Shown: positions 34,719 to 46,121 of the stretch, in pieces | Numbering within the stretch: position 1 is the stretch's first letter | Layout of the letters: every line of letters starts with the position of its first letter | Origin: Caenorhabditis remanei | Lineage: Eukaryota; Nematoda; Chromadorea; Rhabditida; Rhabditidae | Assembly (NCBI RefSeq): GCF_010183535.1 | Contig: NC_071331.1 | Location: 25,234,001 to 25,298,000, forward strand | Direction: 5' to 3' | DNA: 64,000 nucleotides | Position numbers and translations under genes: made by a program | The notes under the pieces: model-generated | The model's input: only the letters and a program-made list of their open reading frames with translations | Database searches by the model: none | Told to the model about the DNA's origin: nothing

Positions 34719-35468
34719 ATGTACATCCCATATTTAATCTATCTGATCTTCCTAATCGATTTTTCCACCGGTTGCGCCGGTCTTTTCGGTGGTGGAGGAG
34801 GTGGTGGAGGTTGTTGCTGTCAAAGTGGGTGTGGAAGGAAGAAAAGAAGTGTCGATGAGGAGTATCAAGCTGCGGAATTTCGTGGAATAGCTAGCAGGAA
34901 TGAAGATATGATGTGTAATAGCCCCGAGATGAAGTCATTGATTGTGGCGGTGAGTTTTCCAGGGGATCCTTGAAAATCGACGAAAAACCGTTATTTTTAT
35001 TGCATTTTCCATCTAAAAATAGTTAGAAATCCTGTTTTTAACCTTAAAATCAATTGAAAACCTATAATTTTGACCGAACAATCTATCTGGCGCACCTTAG
35101 ACGCGCTTCCTGGCTCCTCATTTCCATGAAAACCCGCTCGCTCTTAAACGCCCTCCACCACACTTTGATGTTGCGCCACGTGGCCGAGTGGTTAACGAGT
35201 CAATCTACTAATCCACTGGGCGGAGTATTCGGCTAGTTCGACCCTCACTCAGATCATTTTACTTTTTTAATTTTTGTTTCTCTTCCAGAACATGAAACCA
35301 ACACCCCAGGCATCGTCAAAATCATTGCAACTCGCTCTGGAAGACCACGATTCTCATCGTTACGTGGTCGTGTGCTCCGAGAATCTGTTTCACTACTCCA
35401 TCAAACACGACTCGGCGTATTGTGGAGCAAGGAATGGCAGTCATTATTGTCAGGCGTTTGCGATATAA
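34719..35468 (+). CDS. Ground-like domain secreted protein (grl-type)
   Basis: Two exons, 34719-34949 and 35289-35468, give 136 residues. A signal peptide (MYIPYLIYLIFLIDFSTGC) is followed by a Gly/Cys-rich segment (eight Gly then CCCQSGCG), a dibasic KKRS cleavage site, and the ground-like domain: CNSPEMKSLI, HRYVVVCSENLFHYS, then YC and YCQAFAI. This matches the conserved CNSxxLKxII, VxCxxxxFxYS and CxxF pattern of Hedgehog-related GRL proteins. These are secreted and thought to act in cuticle or apical matrix. ATG follows directly after TTTTCAG, consistent with SL1 trans-splicing. The intron contains a tRNA-like pseudogene. Confidence 0.88.
35174..35257 (+). pseudogene. tRNA-like sequence in intron
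   Basis: TGGCCGAGTGGTTAACGAGT matches a Pol III A box. A degenerate B box TAGTTCGACCC and a T-run after 35262 follow. The acceptor and anticodon stems do not pair, so it is not a working tRNA. It resembles 36383-36456. Confidence 0.55.
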
Positions 35469-35615
35469 TTGCTTTTTGGGTTAATTAATTGAAAATTATC
35501 GTTAATAAGAATGGTTTAACAATTATATAATAAAATAGGTGGAATTTAACTAAACAAGTTTTTAATTTATTTTTGGAAAAAAATCTTCAAAAAAACTATT
35601 TCCAAAAAAAAATAA

Positions 35616-38600
35616 TTAATTAATTTTCTCCAACTCTGGCATCGAATCATCGTCCACCACATTGATATATTCTTCCTCTTCCGTCACTATAGTACACGGA
35701 TCCACTTCTTCTCCCTCGACAATCTCCTCCATTACGTATCCCGACGGTGGCTCGTCCGGATTTCTTTCAGCATCATCTTCCACGTATTCCTCCGCTGGCT
35801 TCGCCACGTCTTCAGAATGCTCCACTGGCTTCGTCCCGACGTCTTCTGGCTTCTCAATACGTGGAATCTTTGATTTCACCTCGTTTTCTTCGGTTTCCTC
35901 GCGATTTTCCGCTTGTTTCGGGTCTTCTGACTGCTCTTGATTCTCAGAATTCGCATCGACAAGCGATTTGTCAGGTTTACGGTCTCCCCAACCGAGTTTC
36001 TCCTTTTCGCGGTTGTAGCGGACAGTGATGTTTCTGAAAATAATAAAGTTTCGTTGCCAATTGAAAGATTTTTCACTGAAAATGCGGCGAAGGTGAGCCA
36101 GTTAGCCTAATAGTTACTGAAAATCTTCGAAATTCAAGGTTTTCTCACTTAAAAATGACTGAAAATCGGCCGGCTTCCACTTGTGAACGCGCCCTCGATG
36201 CGCCAGCTGAGTCCTCGGCCGAGTGGCCAAGGTAACGACTTCCAGCCCTGTCAAACCTTTTCTGGGGTCTAATGGTGTCTGAGTCGCGACAAAGGCGCGC
36301 CAGACTATTTTAAGATCTCGAAAATCCTTCTAGCCGCAGCCATTCCGCATGTCTACCGCCTCGCGCCGCTCTTCCACTTCTTGCACGCGTGGCCTAGTGG
36401 TTAAGGAGTCTGTCCACCAACCAGGGGGTCTGTGGTTCGATTCCCACCTTCACCAATCCCTTTTTTCTTCTTTTCCAACTCACCTAATATCATTTTTCGA
36501 CACGTATTTCAGTTTGCACTCGTAGTCTCTATACTCGTTTCGAATGTAGAAGAAGATCTGATCGGATGACCACGAGAGATCGATGAGCTCTCGAACGTAG
36601 TTCTCCTGAGTCTCTGTGAGCCAAAGTAGTTTGTGATCGAGATCGTGTCCAATGTGTGTGAAGCAGCCGTTGACCCACGTGTTTCCAGTCTCGTCGGTAG
36701 TCACCTGGAAGAAATTTGTCAGTCTGCGCGTACGGATGTTCAAAAAACGGGATTTTCGCCTGATTCTAGCTCAAAAATTCACTGAAAATTGGTCTAAATC
36801 GAGATCTTTCCTCGAAATAGAAGTGTAAAAAAGGTTTGTAAGGGGCTGGGAGTCGGACCAGGAACCCTCGGCCAACGTCTCAACTGGCGCGCCTGGGGCG
36901 CGTTCACAATTAAAAGTGGGCCGAGTTTTTCTTGTTTTCGGAATAAAAAATGCGATTTTCAGTCATTTTTAAGTGAGAAAACCTTGAATTTCGGAGATTT
37001 TCAGCCACTATAAGGAAAACTGGCGCACCTCCGACGCGTTCTCAATGCAATCCAATTTTCTTGCTTTTAGGTTCAAAAAATGCGATTTTCAGTCATTCTG
37101 GTGCGCCTTTGACGCGTTTTCAGTGAAAATCTACTTAAAATCGGTATTTTTCCCCAATTCCCTACCTTCAAATAGGCGGTACACGTCTGATCGATCTTCC
37201 TCGGATTCGATTTTCGCGATTTGGCGACACTTCGATACTTGCCGACGCGGTGGCATCGATACAGTGTCTCACCGCCGTGTCCGGTACGCTTTGTCAGCGA
37301 AGTACACGTGTCCTCTTGACGTTGATCGAACCATTTCTGGAAAAATTGGAAATTTTGAGTGATTTTAATAGAAAAATCGTCAAAAACCGGTCTTTTTGAC
37401 ACTAAAATCATTGAAAAAGATTGATTGGCTGGCGTGCCGACGCCGCAATTTTTGGAAATTTTGATTAAAATTGCGAATCTAGAATTGAAATGAGCGGGAA
37501 GATCAGAAAAAGTGCAGAAATTTGGGATTTTTGAGCTATTTTGATAAAAAATGAAGAAAAATCGGCCATTTTAACACTGAAAACCATGAAAAATGACTGT
37601 CTGGCGCGCCTGGGACGCATTTTCTGATGACTTTGGCTAAAATGATGAATCTAGCATTCAAAATAAGAAGAAACTTATAAAAAGTGAAAAATTTTGAGGT
37701 TTTGGAGTGATTTTAATAGAAAAATCGTCGAAAACCGGTAATTTTGATACTAAAATCATAGAAAGAGATTGGCTGGCGCGCCTGGGACGCATTTTCTGGT
37801 AACTTTGGCTATAATGATGAATCTAGCATTCAAAATAGCGAGAAACTTATGAAAAGTGAAAAATTTTGAGATTTTGGAGTGATTTTAATAGAAAAATCGT
37901 CGAAAACCGGTCAATTTGGCTCTCTGGCGCGCCTAGGACGCGTTTTGAAAGACTTTTGAGCAGTTCCACTCGAAAATCCCCAAATTCTGGCCATTTTCAA
38001 CCTGAAAAAGCTATTTTCCGCCGATTTTCCTTACCTTAAACTCCTCTTTCGAATCAAACAGCCGTCTCTCCACCGTAAACATTCTATCAGCCGATTCGTG
38101 TTTCTCTCGACAATGAGCTATGAATTCTTCGAGTGATTCGGCGGTCGTCGTACACTCCGGACACTTCAGATGAGATCCACGATGACGTCCACTTAGTGGA
38201 AACTTGGATGGTGAGGATCCAGATGATTGGAGTGGGAATTTCAGTGGTTTATCGATTGATGAGAGCGAGAGTCTGGAAAAAATCGATGAAAAACGCGTTG
38301 ACGGAGCGCCAGTTAGGCGGTTTTCGCTTTGGAATAGACTCCGCCCACTTTAAAGGCCGAGCTTCTCAAAAAAATGCAAAAATTCGAGATTTTTGAGCTA
38401 TTAAAATTAAAAACTATAAAAATCCGGTCATTTTGACACTAAAACCATCAAAAATGATTGGCTGGCGCGCCTGGGACGCATTTTCCGATAATTTTGGCAA
38501 AAATTGGGAATCTAGCTTTCAAAATAACGAGAAACATTTGAAAGTGAGATTTCGGAGTGATTTCGGTAGAAAAAGCGTCAAAAACCCTGTCATTTTGAGA

Positions 38601-39409
38601 CAAAATTTAGAAAAAAAATGATTGGCTGGCGCGCCTGGGACGCATTTTTGGCAAAAATTCAAAAAATCGGTTAAAAACGCGTCAACGGAGCCCCAGATAG
38701 GCAGTTTTCGTTTTGGAATCGACTTCGCCGACTTTCAGGGATACGAGCGTCTTTCTGTGTGTCTGTAGTGTCCGGATGTCCAAAATTTCCGTCTTTTAGC
38801 CAGAAAGTGGGCGGAGCATCGGGGATTTCTCGATTTTCACCAATTTTCACCGAATTTTCTCAAATTATCCCCCAATATCTACCTTTCCGGCGGTAAATGA
38901 TGTGGTGGGATCGGCCGAGCGGTCTGTCTATGCGGTGGCACCGCTAGATCGAATGAAGACGACGTAGACGGCTTCTCAGAATCCTCTTGGGCAGAATCTG
39001 GGTATCCGACCTCTTCTTCGCCCTCGACGATCATTTCGTCAAGAAATAGATCCTCCTCGTTCTCCTCGCCGTTTGTAAGATGAGGTTGTGAGGCGCAAAT
39101 CTGGAAAAAAGTTTTTTAAACCAGAAAATTAGTAAAATTTTCAAATTTTCTCACTCGTTTATGCTGCACAAGGTGTCTAACACTTCTGAACAACACTCTA
39201 CAGTAGGAACAGACAAACGACGTCTTCGATTCACGACTCTTCTTCTCGGTACGGATGGCGGCGACCAGAGCTTTGCAGTCCTCCACCGCCCACTGATGCA
39301 TTTGAGTCATATGTCGATAGATATTCTTCTGAAGACATGTCTGAGCGCATTCAGGACAACGTATTTGATCGATAACGTAGGATTCTATTTCTATTTGTGT
39401 TGCCGCCAT
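35616..39409 (-). CDS. C2H2 zinc-finger protein with MULE-transposase-derived zinc domain
   Basis: Six exons: 39409-39155, 39100-38883, 38272-38035, 37336-37166, 36704-36484 and 36033-35616, giving 506 residues in frame. C2H2-type fingers lie at CPECAQTCLQ...H and VCSYCRVLFRSVRHLVQH in exon 1 and CPECTTTAESLEEFIAHC in exon 3. Residues 238-320 form a WRKY/FAR1/MULE-like zinc domain: LYRCHRVG (C265), KSRKSNPRKIDQTCTAYLK (C289) and GCFTHIGHD (H311, H314). The helical segment LTETQENYVRELIDLSWSSD follows, as after this domain in MULE transposases. No transposase catalytic core is present, so this looks like a domesticated fragment serving as a DNA-binding regulator. The C-terminus is acidic (EEIVEGEEVD, EEEEYINVVDDD). 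Introns carry GGCGCGCC repeats and tRNA-like elements. Confidence 0.85.
36214..36280 (+). pseudogene. Partial tRNA-like sequence
   Basis: CTCGGCCGAGTGGCCAAGG resembles a class II tRNA D arm, but no T arm follows. It is intronic in the zinc-finger gene, on the opposite strand. Confidence 0.35.
36383..36456 (+). pseudogene. tRNA-like sequence with A and B boxes
   Basis: A box TGGCCTAGTGGTTAAGG at about 36390 and a consensus B box GGTTCGATTCC at 36434-36444, with a T6 run from about 36460. The T stem mispairs and the acceptor stem does not form, so it is a pseudo-tRNA that may still recruit Pol III. It is antisense within the last intron of the zinc-finger gene. Confidence 0.6.
37340..38760. 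repeat. Intronic GGCGCGCCTGGGACGCATTTT repeat family
   Basis: A block of about 150-180 bp recurs in introns of the zinc-finger gene. It contains TGGCTGGCGCGCCTGGGACG, then GAATCTAGCATTCAAAATA and GTGATTTTAATAGAAAAA. Copies start near 37430, 37600, 37770, 37915, 38455 and 38625, with a partial copy at 37030-37110. They are partly tandem and of graded similarity, so the introns appear to have expanded by local duplication. Confidence 0.75.
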
Positions 39410-39825
39410 TTTTTGCTGAAAAATGTTGGTTTTTGGAAGGAATATAAGGTTTTAGGTGGAAAATAAGGTTTAAAATGTGATTTTTCATATTTTTTCACCT
39501 ATAAAACGACAAAAAATCATGAAAATCAAGCAAAAATCGACAAAAAACGATTAAAAAACAAAAATGCGTAGGATTTACGACCGTAAATCCTCCTAATCGA
39601 TGCGACGCGTGCGCGTTGCGGTCAGCAAACGCGCTCCATCGAGAATAGTTGGAATTCAAATTTTTTTTTTCGCGCGATCGCTTTTATTTTTAATTCAGCT
39701 CGTTTTCTATGGTTTTTTGTGATTTTTTGACATTTTCGGGGTAATTTTTTCTGTTTTACGCCATTTTTTACCCCAGAAACTTATATTTCGAACCATTTTC
39801 ACCTCAAAATCGTAGTTTTAGAGTC

Positions 39826-42800
39826 ATGCCGACGTTCAAACTGGAAGAAATGGATGAGGACGTGCCTTATGGCGGCGATAACGATATGTACTTCAGGCAG
39901 TGGCGGATACCGTCGATGAAACCGGTGTTGGATGAGAAGTGCGTGCTTTTGGAAGCGGAAAATAGGAAAAAATGAAAAATTTTAGTGAAAATCCAATTTT
40001 TGAGCTGGAAAAGCCAACATGGTCAATTTTTCGTGATGTTTTATACTGAAAACCACCCTAAATCGTGAATTTTTCATTAAACACATCTAAAATTGAAGAT
40101 TTGTCATTCTGGACTAATTTTCAGTCAAAAACCATCAATTTGTCGGTTTTTCAATGATAAAAACTCAATTACTTAATAAAAACTTTGAATTTCCAGACTA
40201 GACCGAGACTTCCTGGAAGCGGTGACAAAAAAAGACGAATTAATGCGAAAACGGGCGGAAAGACGTCAACAACACAGTCAGAAATTCGATAAAAAGTTTG
40301 AAGATCTCGTAAAAGCGATGAGTGAGGCGTCCGTAGACAAGAAGCAGAAGGAGAATGTTCCATTCGTTCGGAAAGCGACAGAAATGGAATTAAAGCAAAG
40401 GAGAGACGAGTTGGAGATGGAATTCGCGTCGCCTAGCTCCACGGCGAAGATGGTGCCGTTTGTGGCGAGGTAACCAGGATTTTCAGCAATTTTTCCCCTT
40501 AAAAACCTCATTTTTCCTTCTAAAACCCCTATTTTTAGATCCCGCCCCCGCGTCAATCCGGTATTCGGCGAAAAAATGGTCGGCATGAAGAATCTAGTGC
40601 TGACTCCGCCCCCACCATCAGCCACAACACCAAAAGAGCCGAATTTCAGTGCCCACGAAACAGTATTCTATCCGCAAACCCACGATTCGTTCAATCTGGA
40701 TCATTACAACGGTTCCAGACCGTCCTTCGCATTCTCAGGGATTCAAGGAGCCACATCGACGCCAGTTTCAAAAGGAAAGGTATTCAGTGGAGCCGCAATT
40801 CAAGAGGAAGACGGAGATGATAGCGTTTTTGAGCACTCGAAATATGTGACGGCGATGGAGTCACCGATACAGAAGGCCTCGGTCCCGATTTCCAGTCAAA
40901 AATCTCAAAAACCGGCTGAAAAACCACTTTTTTCGACTCAAATTGCTCCAGAAGCTTCAAAATCTCAATCTTCATCGCTTTTTGCTCAAAAACCTGCTGA
41001 AAGTGATCAAAATGCTGCTCCAGATGCCTCAAAACCCGTTGGAACTTCTATTCTCGGTCAAAAACCGCGTTTTTCGTTTCCAGTTGCTCCAGAAGCCTCA
41101 AAACCTGCTCCAGATCTCTTAAAACCCATTACCACATCGCTTTCCGCTCCAAAACCTGCTGAAAATGCCCAAAATTCGAGTGGAACATCGACTTTTGGAC
41201 AAAAACCTGCTCCAGATCTCTCGAAACCTGTTGGCACACCGCTATTCGCTCAAAAACCAGCTGAAAGTGCTCAAAATTTGGCTCCAGATGCCTCAAAACC
41301 TGTCGCAACGTCTATTTTCGGTCAGAAACCTGCTGGAAATACTCAAAATCCGAGTGGAACATCGATTTTTGGTCAAAAACCACTTTTTTCGGCTCCAAAA
41401 GCTTCAGAATCGGCTGAAGCAGCTTCAAAACCGACTGGATCTCAAACAACATCGATTTTCGCTCAAAAACCTGGTTTAGAGGCATCAAAACCAGTTGGAG
41501 CATCGGTGTTTGCTCCAAAAACGGCTCCAGATCTCTCCAAACCCGTTGGAACATCGATTTTTGGTCAAAAACCACTTTTTTCGGCTCCAAAAGCTCCAGA
41601 ATCGGCTGAAGAAGCTTCACAACCGACTGGATCTCAAACTGCATCGATTTTCGCTCAGAAACCCGTAACGTCTGCACTTTCTTCCACTCCAAATACCTCA
41701 GAATTCTGGAAACCGAAAGTTGCACAAATTCCTGCTGTTATCCCATCAATTTTTGGCCAAAAAACCACTCCAGAATCCAAAAAGCCACCTGTAACATCGA
41801 TACTCGACCCAAAACCTCCTCGAAGTGGAATGTTCACGTCTTCAACGGATCAAAAACCATCTGTAAACCTGTTTGGGTCCAATTCCGGTTGGGGATTCCC
41901 CACAAAACCTGCTTTAAAGTCGACTAGCGCTGAAACACCGCCAGATTCACCGAAAGGGTCACCAAAAGGATCGAAAAATCTGCCATTTGCCAAGGAAATT
42001 GCGACGAAACCCGCTGAAAACGACGCAATTTTCGGTCAAAACGAACCTTTTGTTCCATCGATACCGGCTGAAAAACCCGCTGAAAAAGAGGCTCCAGAAG
42101 CTCCGAATAGATCCATCACCCCACCACTCCGTGTCCCTTCTCGCCCATTCATCCTCTTCAAAAACTACATTGGCCTTCTGAAGACGTTGAACGAGGAGAA
42201 GAAAACCTTCGAAACGTCGTCAGACCCTCAATTCAGGTCTCTTGTCAAACGAACGATCACAGAGAAGGTTACGATATTCACGGAGCGTCAGACGTCTTCT
42301 GATGGCCGCGCTGAGATTCTGGAGTTCTTTAAAACGATGCTTCAGAAGAAGGAGGTGCAAGGATTCGCTGTGATTGGCAAGGCGCCGAAATTTAAATTGG
42401 CGAAAGATGAGGAGGTCAACTATGCGGTTCAGTGTATTGTTGATAAGTATATTGTGAGTTTTGGCGCTGAAAATATGTTTTTAAGTCAATTTGAGTGAAA
42501 ATTGGGTGATTTTGACAAAAATTCCGCGTTTTTCTCTATGAAAATGAGAGATTTTATGTGAATTTTCATAAAAAACGGTCATTATTCAAATTTTCAGTGT
42601 TTTTTAAAAATTTTCTTCCTGAAGTCTTCGGAAGACTTCAGATTTCGAAAATTTTGGAATCTGGCAGATTCTGGAGCAGCTTAGTCAATCCTGAGCAGTC
42701 TGATAGCTTACAGACGACATCAAGCCCTCCAGAATCCAAAATTTTCTTCTTCTCGCTGAAAATAAGTGATTTTGAGTAAATTTTCATAAAAACCGAGTTC

Positions 42801-43744
42801 TGAATCAATGTTTTTTTTTAATTCTGAATTCCATTTTTCAGTCTCTGGCCGAACTCGACGAGGAACTCGCTCCCACCATCTCCGACCTGATCTCCCGTCT
42901 GTCTGCAGTAATCCGACGTGTCGAGAAGGTGTTCATCGTCCAGATGTTCAACAAATCGACACTTTTACGACAGAATCCAGAAGAATGTCTCCAGAAGTTT
43001 GTGGAACACTCGACGGCTGAGAATAGTGATGAGAAGGCGATCGAATGGACACAGGAAAGGGCACTCGTCACACTGTTTTTCACCGTTTTCGCGAAAAGTT
43101 AGTGAAGAGAGTCATAGTCTATCGAATTTCGACTTTTTTGGTTTAAAATCCGTCAAATTTCGACCGTTTTGGCTTAAAATCCGTCTAATTCCGGCCTTTT
43201 TTGGCTTAAAATCCATAAAATCCCGATTTTTTGGCACAATATCCGATTCCAGGAATTCTAGTTATATATTTTTGATTTTGAGGATCATTTTGAGATTCAG
43301 ATGATGTCTGTGCTTTCAGAAACCTCAAAAATAACAATTCTAAAGCTTTTCGACCGTTTTTTTTCCTAAAAAAATAATCTGAAAATCCCCAAATTTCCAG
43401 ACGCATTCATCTCAACGAAAGGCCGAAAAATGGTGCTAAGTGACGAGTTGTTGTGGAAATACGTGGAAACGACGATGGCTCACGTCCTGGAAGTGCCAAA
43501 AGCCTCGTTCGTCCTGTTGCAATTGATTACGGTAAGAGGCTGGTGCGCCTGAGACGCGTTCTAAGAGAGCCATTTTCAGACTTGCAAGCCACGCCTCCAC
43601 GCCGACGAGGATCGATTCACCGAAATGTTGATGACGATCGAGACGGAGGTGCTCCCGGAGCTCGACGAGAATCCATTCGATGGAGATGAGGCGGTGATCA
43701 GCCAGTTGGGACAGATGGTTCGACACTTGTCAGCAGGAAAATAG
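39826..43744 (+). CDS. GLE1-like nuclear pore protein with FG-type repeats
   Basis: Six exons: 39826-39938, 40197-40469, 40539-42453, 42842-43097, 43401-43531 and 43580-43744, giving 950 residues with all phases matching. Residues 30-125 are charged helical (coiled-coil-like RKRAERRQQHSQKFDKKFED). Residues about 210-610 are a low-complexity array of SIFGQKP, LFSAPKAPES, APDLSKPVGTS and AQKPAES units, containing sparse FG dipeptides. Residues about 660-945 match the GLE1 fold in order: IFTERQ...LEFFKTML, AVQCIVDKYISLAELDEELA, LISRLSAVIRRVEKVFIVQM, then LWKYVETTMAH, VLLQLITTC, and MLMTIETEVLPEL. GLE1 with IP6 activates the DEAD-box helicase Dbp5/DDX19 for mRNA export at the cytoplasmic face of the pore. 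Human and yeast GLE1 lack such an FG-like array, so the architecture is notable. Confidence 0.75.
41020..41680 (+). repeat. Coding repeat array in the GLE1-like gene
   Basis: In-frame repeats of roughly 30-60 residues combine CAAAAACC(T/A)GCTGAAA, GATCTCTC(G/C)AAACC and CATCGATTTTTGG modules. The segments near 41350-41450 and 41545-41645 are almost identical at the DNA level (FGQKPLFSAPKA, SESA/PESA, TGSQT), showing recent internal duplication. Confidence 0.75.
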
Positions 43745-43873
43745 CCACTAATTATTGATTTTTTAATTACTATCATCATCATCTTAATTGTAACGATTCG
43801 GTTCTATATGACACGTGTACTACTTTTTTGTGATTTTTAAATATATTTTTGTGCAATTTTAAGACATTTATTA

Positions 43874-44979
43874 TTAATGTATCCACAAATATTGTCCATT
43901 CGGTGCTGGATATGATTCTGGTGCCGGCGCCGCTGGTGCTGGTGTCGCATAGTCCTGTGGTGGTTGCTGAGGAGCTGCTGGCGGCTCCCGACGAGCCTGA
44001 CAGTGATGACAGGTTCCCGGGTTGCCAGGCTCTCCTTTCGGTCCTTGTGGTCCCGGCAATCCTGGATTTCCAGCGTCTCCACGAGCACCGACCTGTCCGC
44101 GCACTCCACCTTGTCCACCCAATCCTGGCTTCCCGTCGTGTCCCTTGCCACCGGGAAGACCACGAGGACCAACCTTTCCTGGTGGACCGGTGGGACCTGG
44201 TGGCGCTCCGTTGAGCACCTTACCACGATCTCCGGTCGGTCCCTTCTCACCGGACGCTCCAGGCTCTCCGCGCACTCCTGGTGGTCCTGGTGGCCCTGGC
44301 CGATTGTCCTCTCCGAGACGACCTGGTTTACCCTCGAAACCGGCGGCTCCGCGGGGTCCTTTTGGTCCTGAAATAGAAGGTTATAGAAAGCTGACGGCTG
44401 TTTTAAGCTTACCTGGAAGACCTGGTGGTCCTGGAGCTCCTGGTGGACACTTCTGACAGGCGTTTGTCCCTGGTGGTGGCGCCGGCAGATACTTCCCGGC
44501 CACACCGTTATCTCCCTCTCTCCCAGGGAATCCATCACGTCCTGGCTCTCCGTCGTCTCCTGGAGCACCTCGAGGGCCTGGTGCTCCTTGGGTACAAGCA
44601 CAACAAGAACCGGCTGGCGACGCACCGTAGTTACCGTATGGCGACTGACGTTTGGTGCGGTTCGGCGCGAGACGAGAGAACTTCATTTGCTTCCAGATAT
44701 CCTGAGTTTCGGTCTGGAAATCGTCAGTTGTGGCAGGATGGCAAAGTTTTTTGCTCAAAAAATCGCATTTTCAAGAGCTATCGATTGATATCCATTTCAA
44801 AAATGTCTGGCAGTGTAAACGCGCCCTACCTTACACAACTCGACCTCCGTCAACATGAGCGTAGTCATCTTCTGCACATGATTGTGCATTAAGGGGAGAC
44901 CGATGATTACTGTAAGAACGGCAAACGTGGAGACGACACTTCCGACGATTGTCGACGTCCTCCATATGGAAGAGTCCAT
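43874..44979 (-). CDS. Cuticle collagen
   Basis: Three exons, 44979-44830, 44713-44413 and 44367-43874, give 314 residues. The ATG directly follows a TTCCAG acceptor. An N-terminal anchor (IVGSVVSTFAVLTVIIGLPL) is followed by a furin-type NRTKRQ site, CCACTQGAPGPRG, a first Gly-X-Y block, the interruption YLPAPPPGTNACQKC, a long second Gly-X-Y region, and CHHC with a Pro/Ala/Gln-rich, Tyr-containing tail (QQPPQDYATPAPAAP). It would be a secreted cuticle collagen. In C. elegans the dpy-9 collagen lies close to pat-6 on chromosome IV; since pat-6 is nearby here, this may be its orthologue. That rests on remembered gene order only, so no symbol is given. Confidence 0.93.
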
Positions 44980-46121
44980 CTGGAATATGATAATGAGTTT
45001 GGAAAAAAACGCGAACAAGGAGTGTCAGAATCCTTCAGACGAAATAAAAAATAACGGTTAACGGTATCCTTTACCGCAGGGAAAAATGAAAATGAAGAAA
45101 TCTTTCCGTCGCAATGTAAAGTAGAAAAAACGAGGTCATCGACCTCCTTTTTTTGTTTCTCCGATTTCGGTGATTGATAACGGAAATAGGTAAACTCAAT
45201 TAGGAAGAAAGAAAGAAAAGTGAAAGTAACGGAATGTTAACCTAGTTGACAGTATCTGAGATCCCGTCACTACTCCACGTGTACTCCAATTATTTCGAGT
45301 TTATATTGACATTGTAGAGGAAGAAAAGGGCTACATTTTTGTAGTTGACCACTTTTTGATAGCTCCACCCATTTTTGAGATACATCGATTTGAAGTTGAG
45401 GAGCGAGAGGGTGAGAGACACAGAGAAGCTAGAGTGTATCGTTGTCTTCGCTCTCTCCGAACATGCAAGCTTTGTATCTCAAAAACGGGCTGTGCTATCA
45501 AAAAGTGGTCAACTAATAAAATGTAGACCTAGCTCTCAATTTTTGTAGTTGATCACTTTTTGATAGCTCCGCCCATTTTTGAGATACATTGATTTGAAGT
45601 TGAGGAGCGAGACGATCTTTCCACAGGATCCGAATCTAGGAAATAAGTACAGTAACCCGAATGATCCAAATCCGGGATCCTAGTACAGTAACCCAAAGGA
45701 TCCGAATCTGGGATCCTAGAACAGGAAACCAATGAAACCAGGTTCCTAGTACAGTAACCCACAGGATCCGAATCCAGGATCCAATTACAGAACCTCATAG
45801 CATCCAAATCCAGGATCCTTGTACAGTAACCCATAGGATTCAGATCCAAGTACAGTAACCCAAAGAAACAGATTCCGGAATCCTAGTACAGTAACCCAAA
45901 GAATCATTGTGAACATCCGGACAAACAGATTGATCAAAGTCTACATGCCAACTAACCAGTTACCACACAATTACTCGAATCCCACATAATCGCAAGTGTC
46001 AATTCATGGCTTATCCACCACTTTCTACTATCATACATTGATAAGGAAACAAGAAAAACGAGTATACTCTTGTATAAAAAGTTAATTACCCCAATTATCA
46101 TACTCATCTTCATTCAAAAAA
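44980..46121. other. Intergenic with two repeat types
   Basis: This is the divergent promoter region of the collagen and the ground-like gene. It contains the dispersed TTGATAGCTCC / GAGATACAT repeat (about 45320-45600) and a 35-bp tandem array (45620-45905). No exon seen. Confidence 0.5.
45620..45905. repeat. Tandem array of about 35-bp ACAGTAACCCA units
   Basis: About eight degenerate units of the form ATCCGAATC(T/C)(G/A)GGATCC followed by TAGTACAGTAACCCA(A/T)AG. Units differ by a few bases and one is shortened. A related ACAGTAA motif occurs near 305-345. Confidence 0.8.

Noticed and set aside
34384..34731. Open frames crossing the tRNA-Asp
   Set aside because: They run through a tRNA gene and upstream flank without any coding signal.
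43837..44625. 262-residue open frame overlapping the second collagen
   Set aside because: It is an alternative frame of the collagen repeats; the collagen frame has the conserved domains and splice sites.
45553..45849. 98-residue open frame over the tandem array
   Set aside because: It is a translation of the 35-bp repeat units (GYCTRI-type periodicity).
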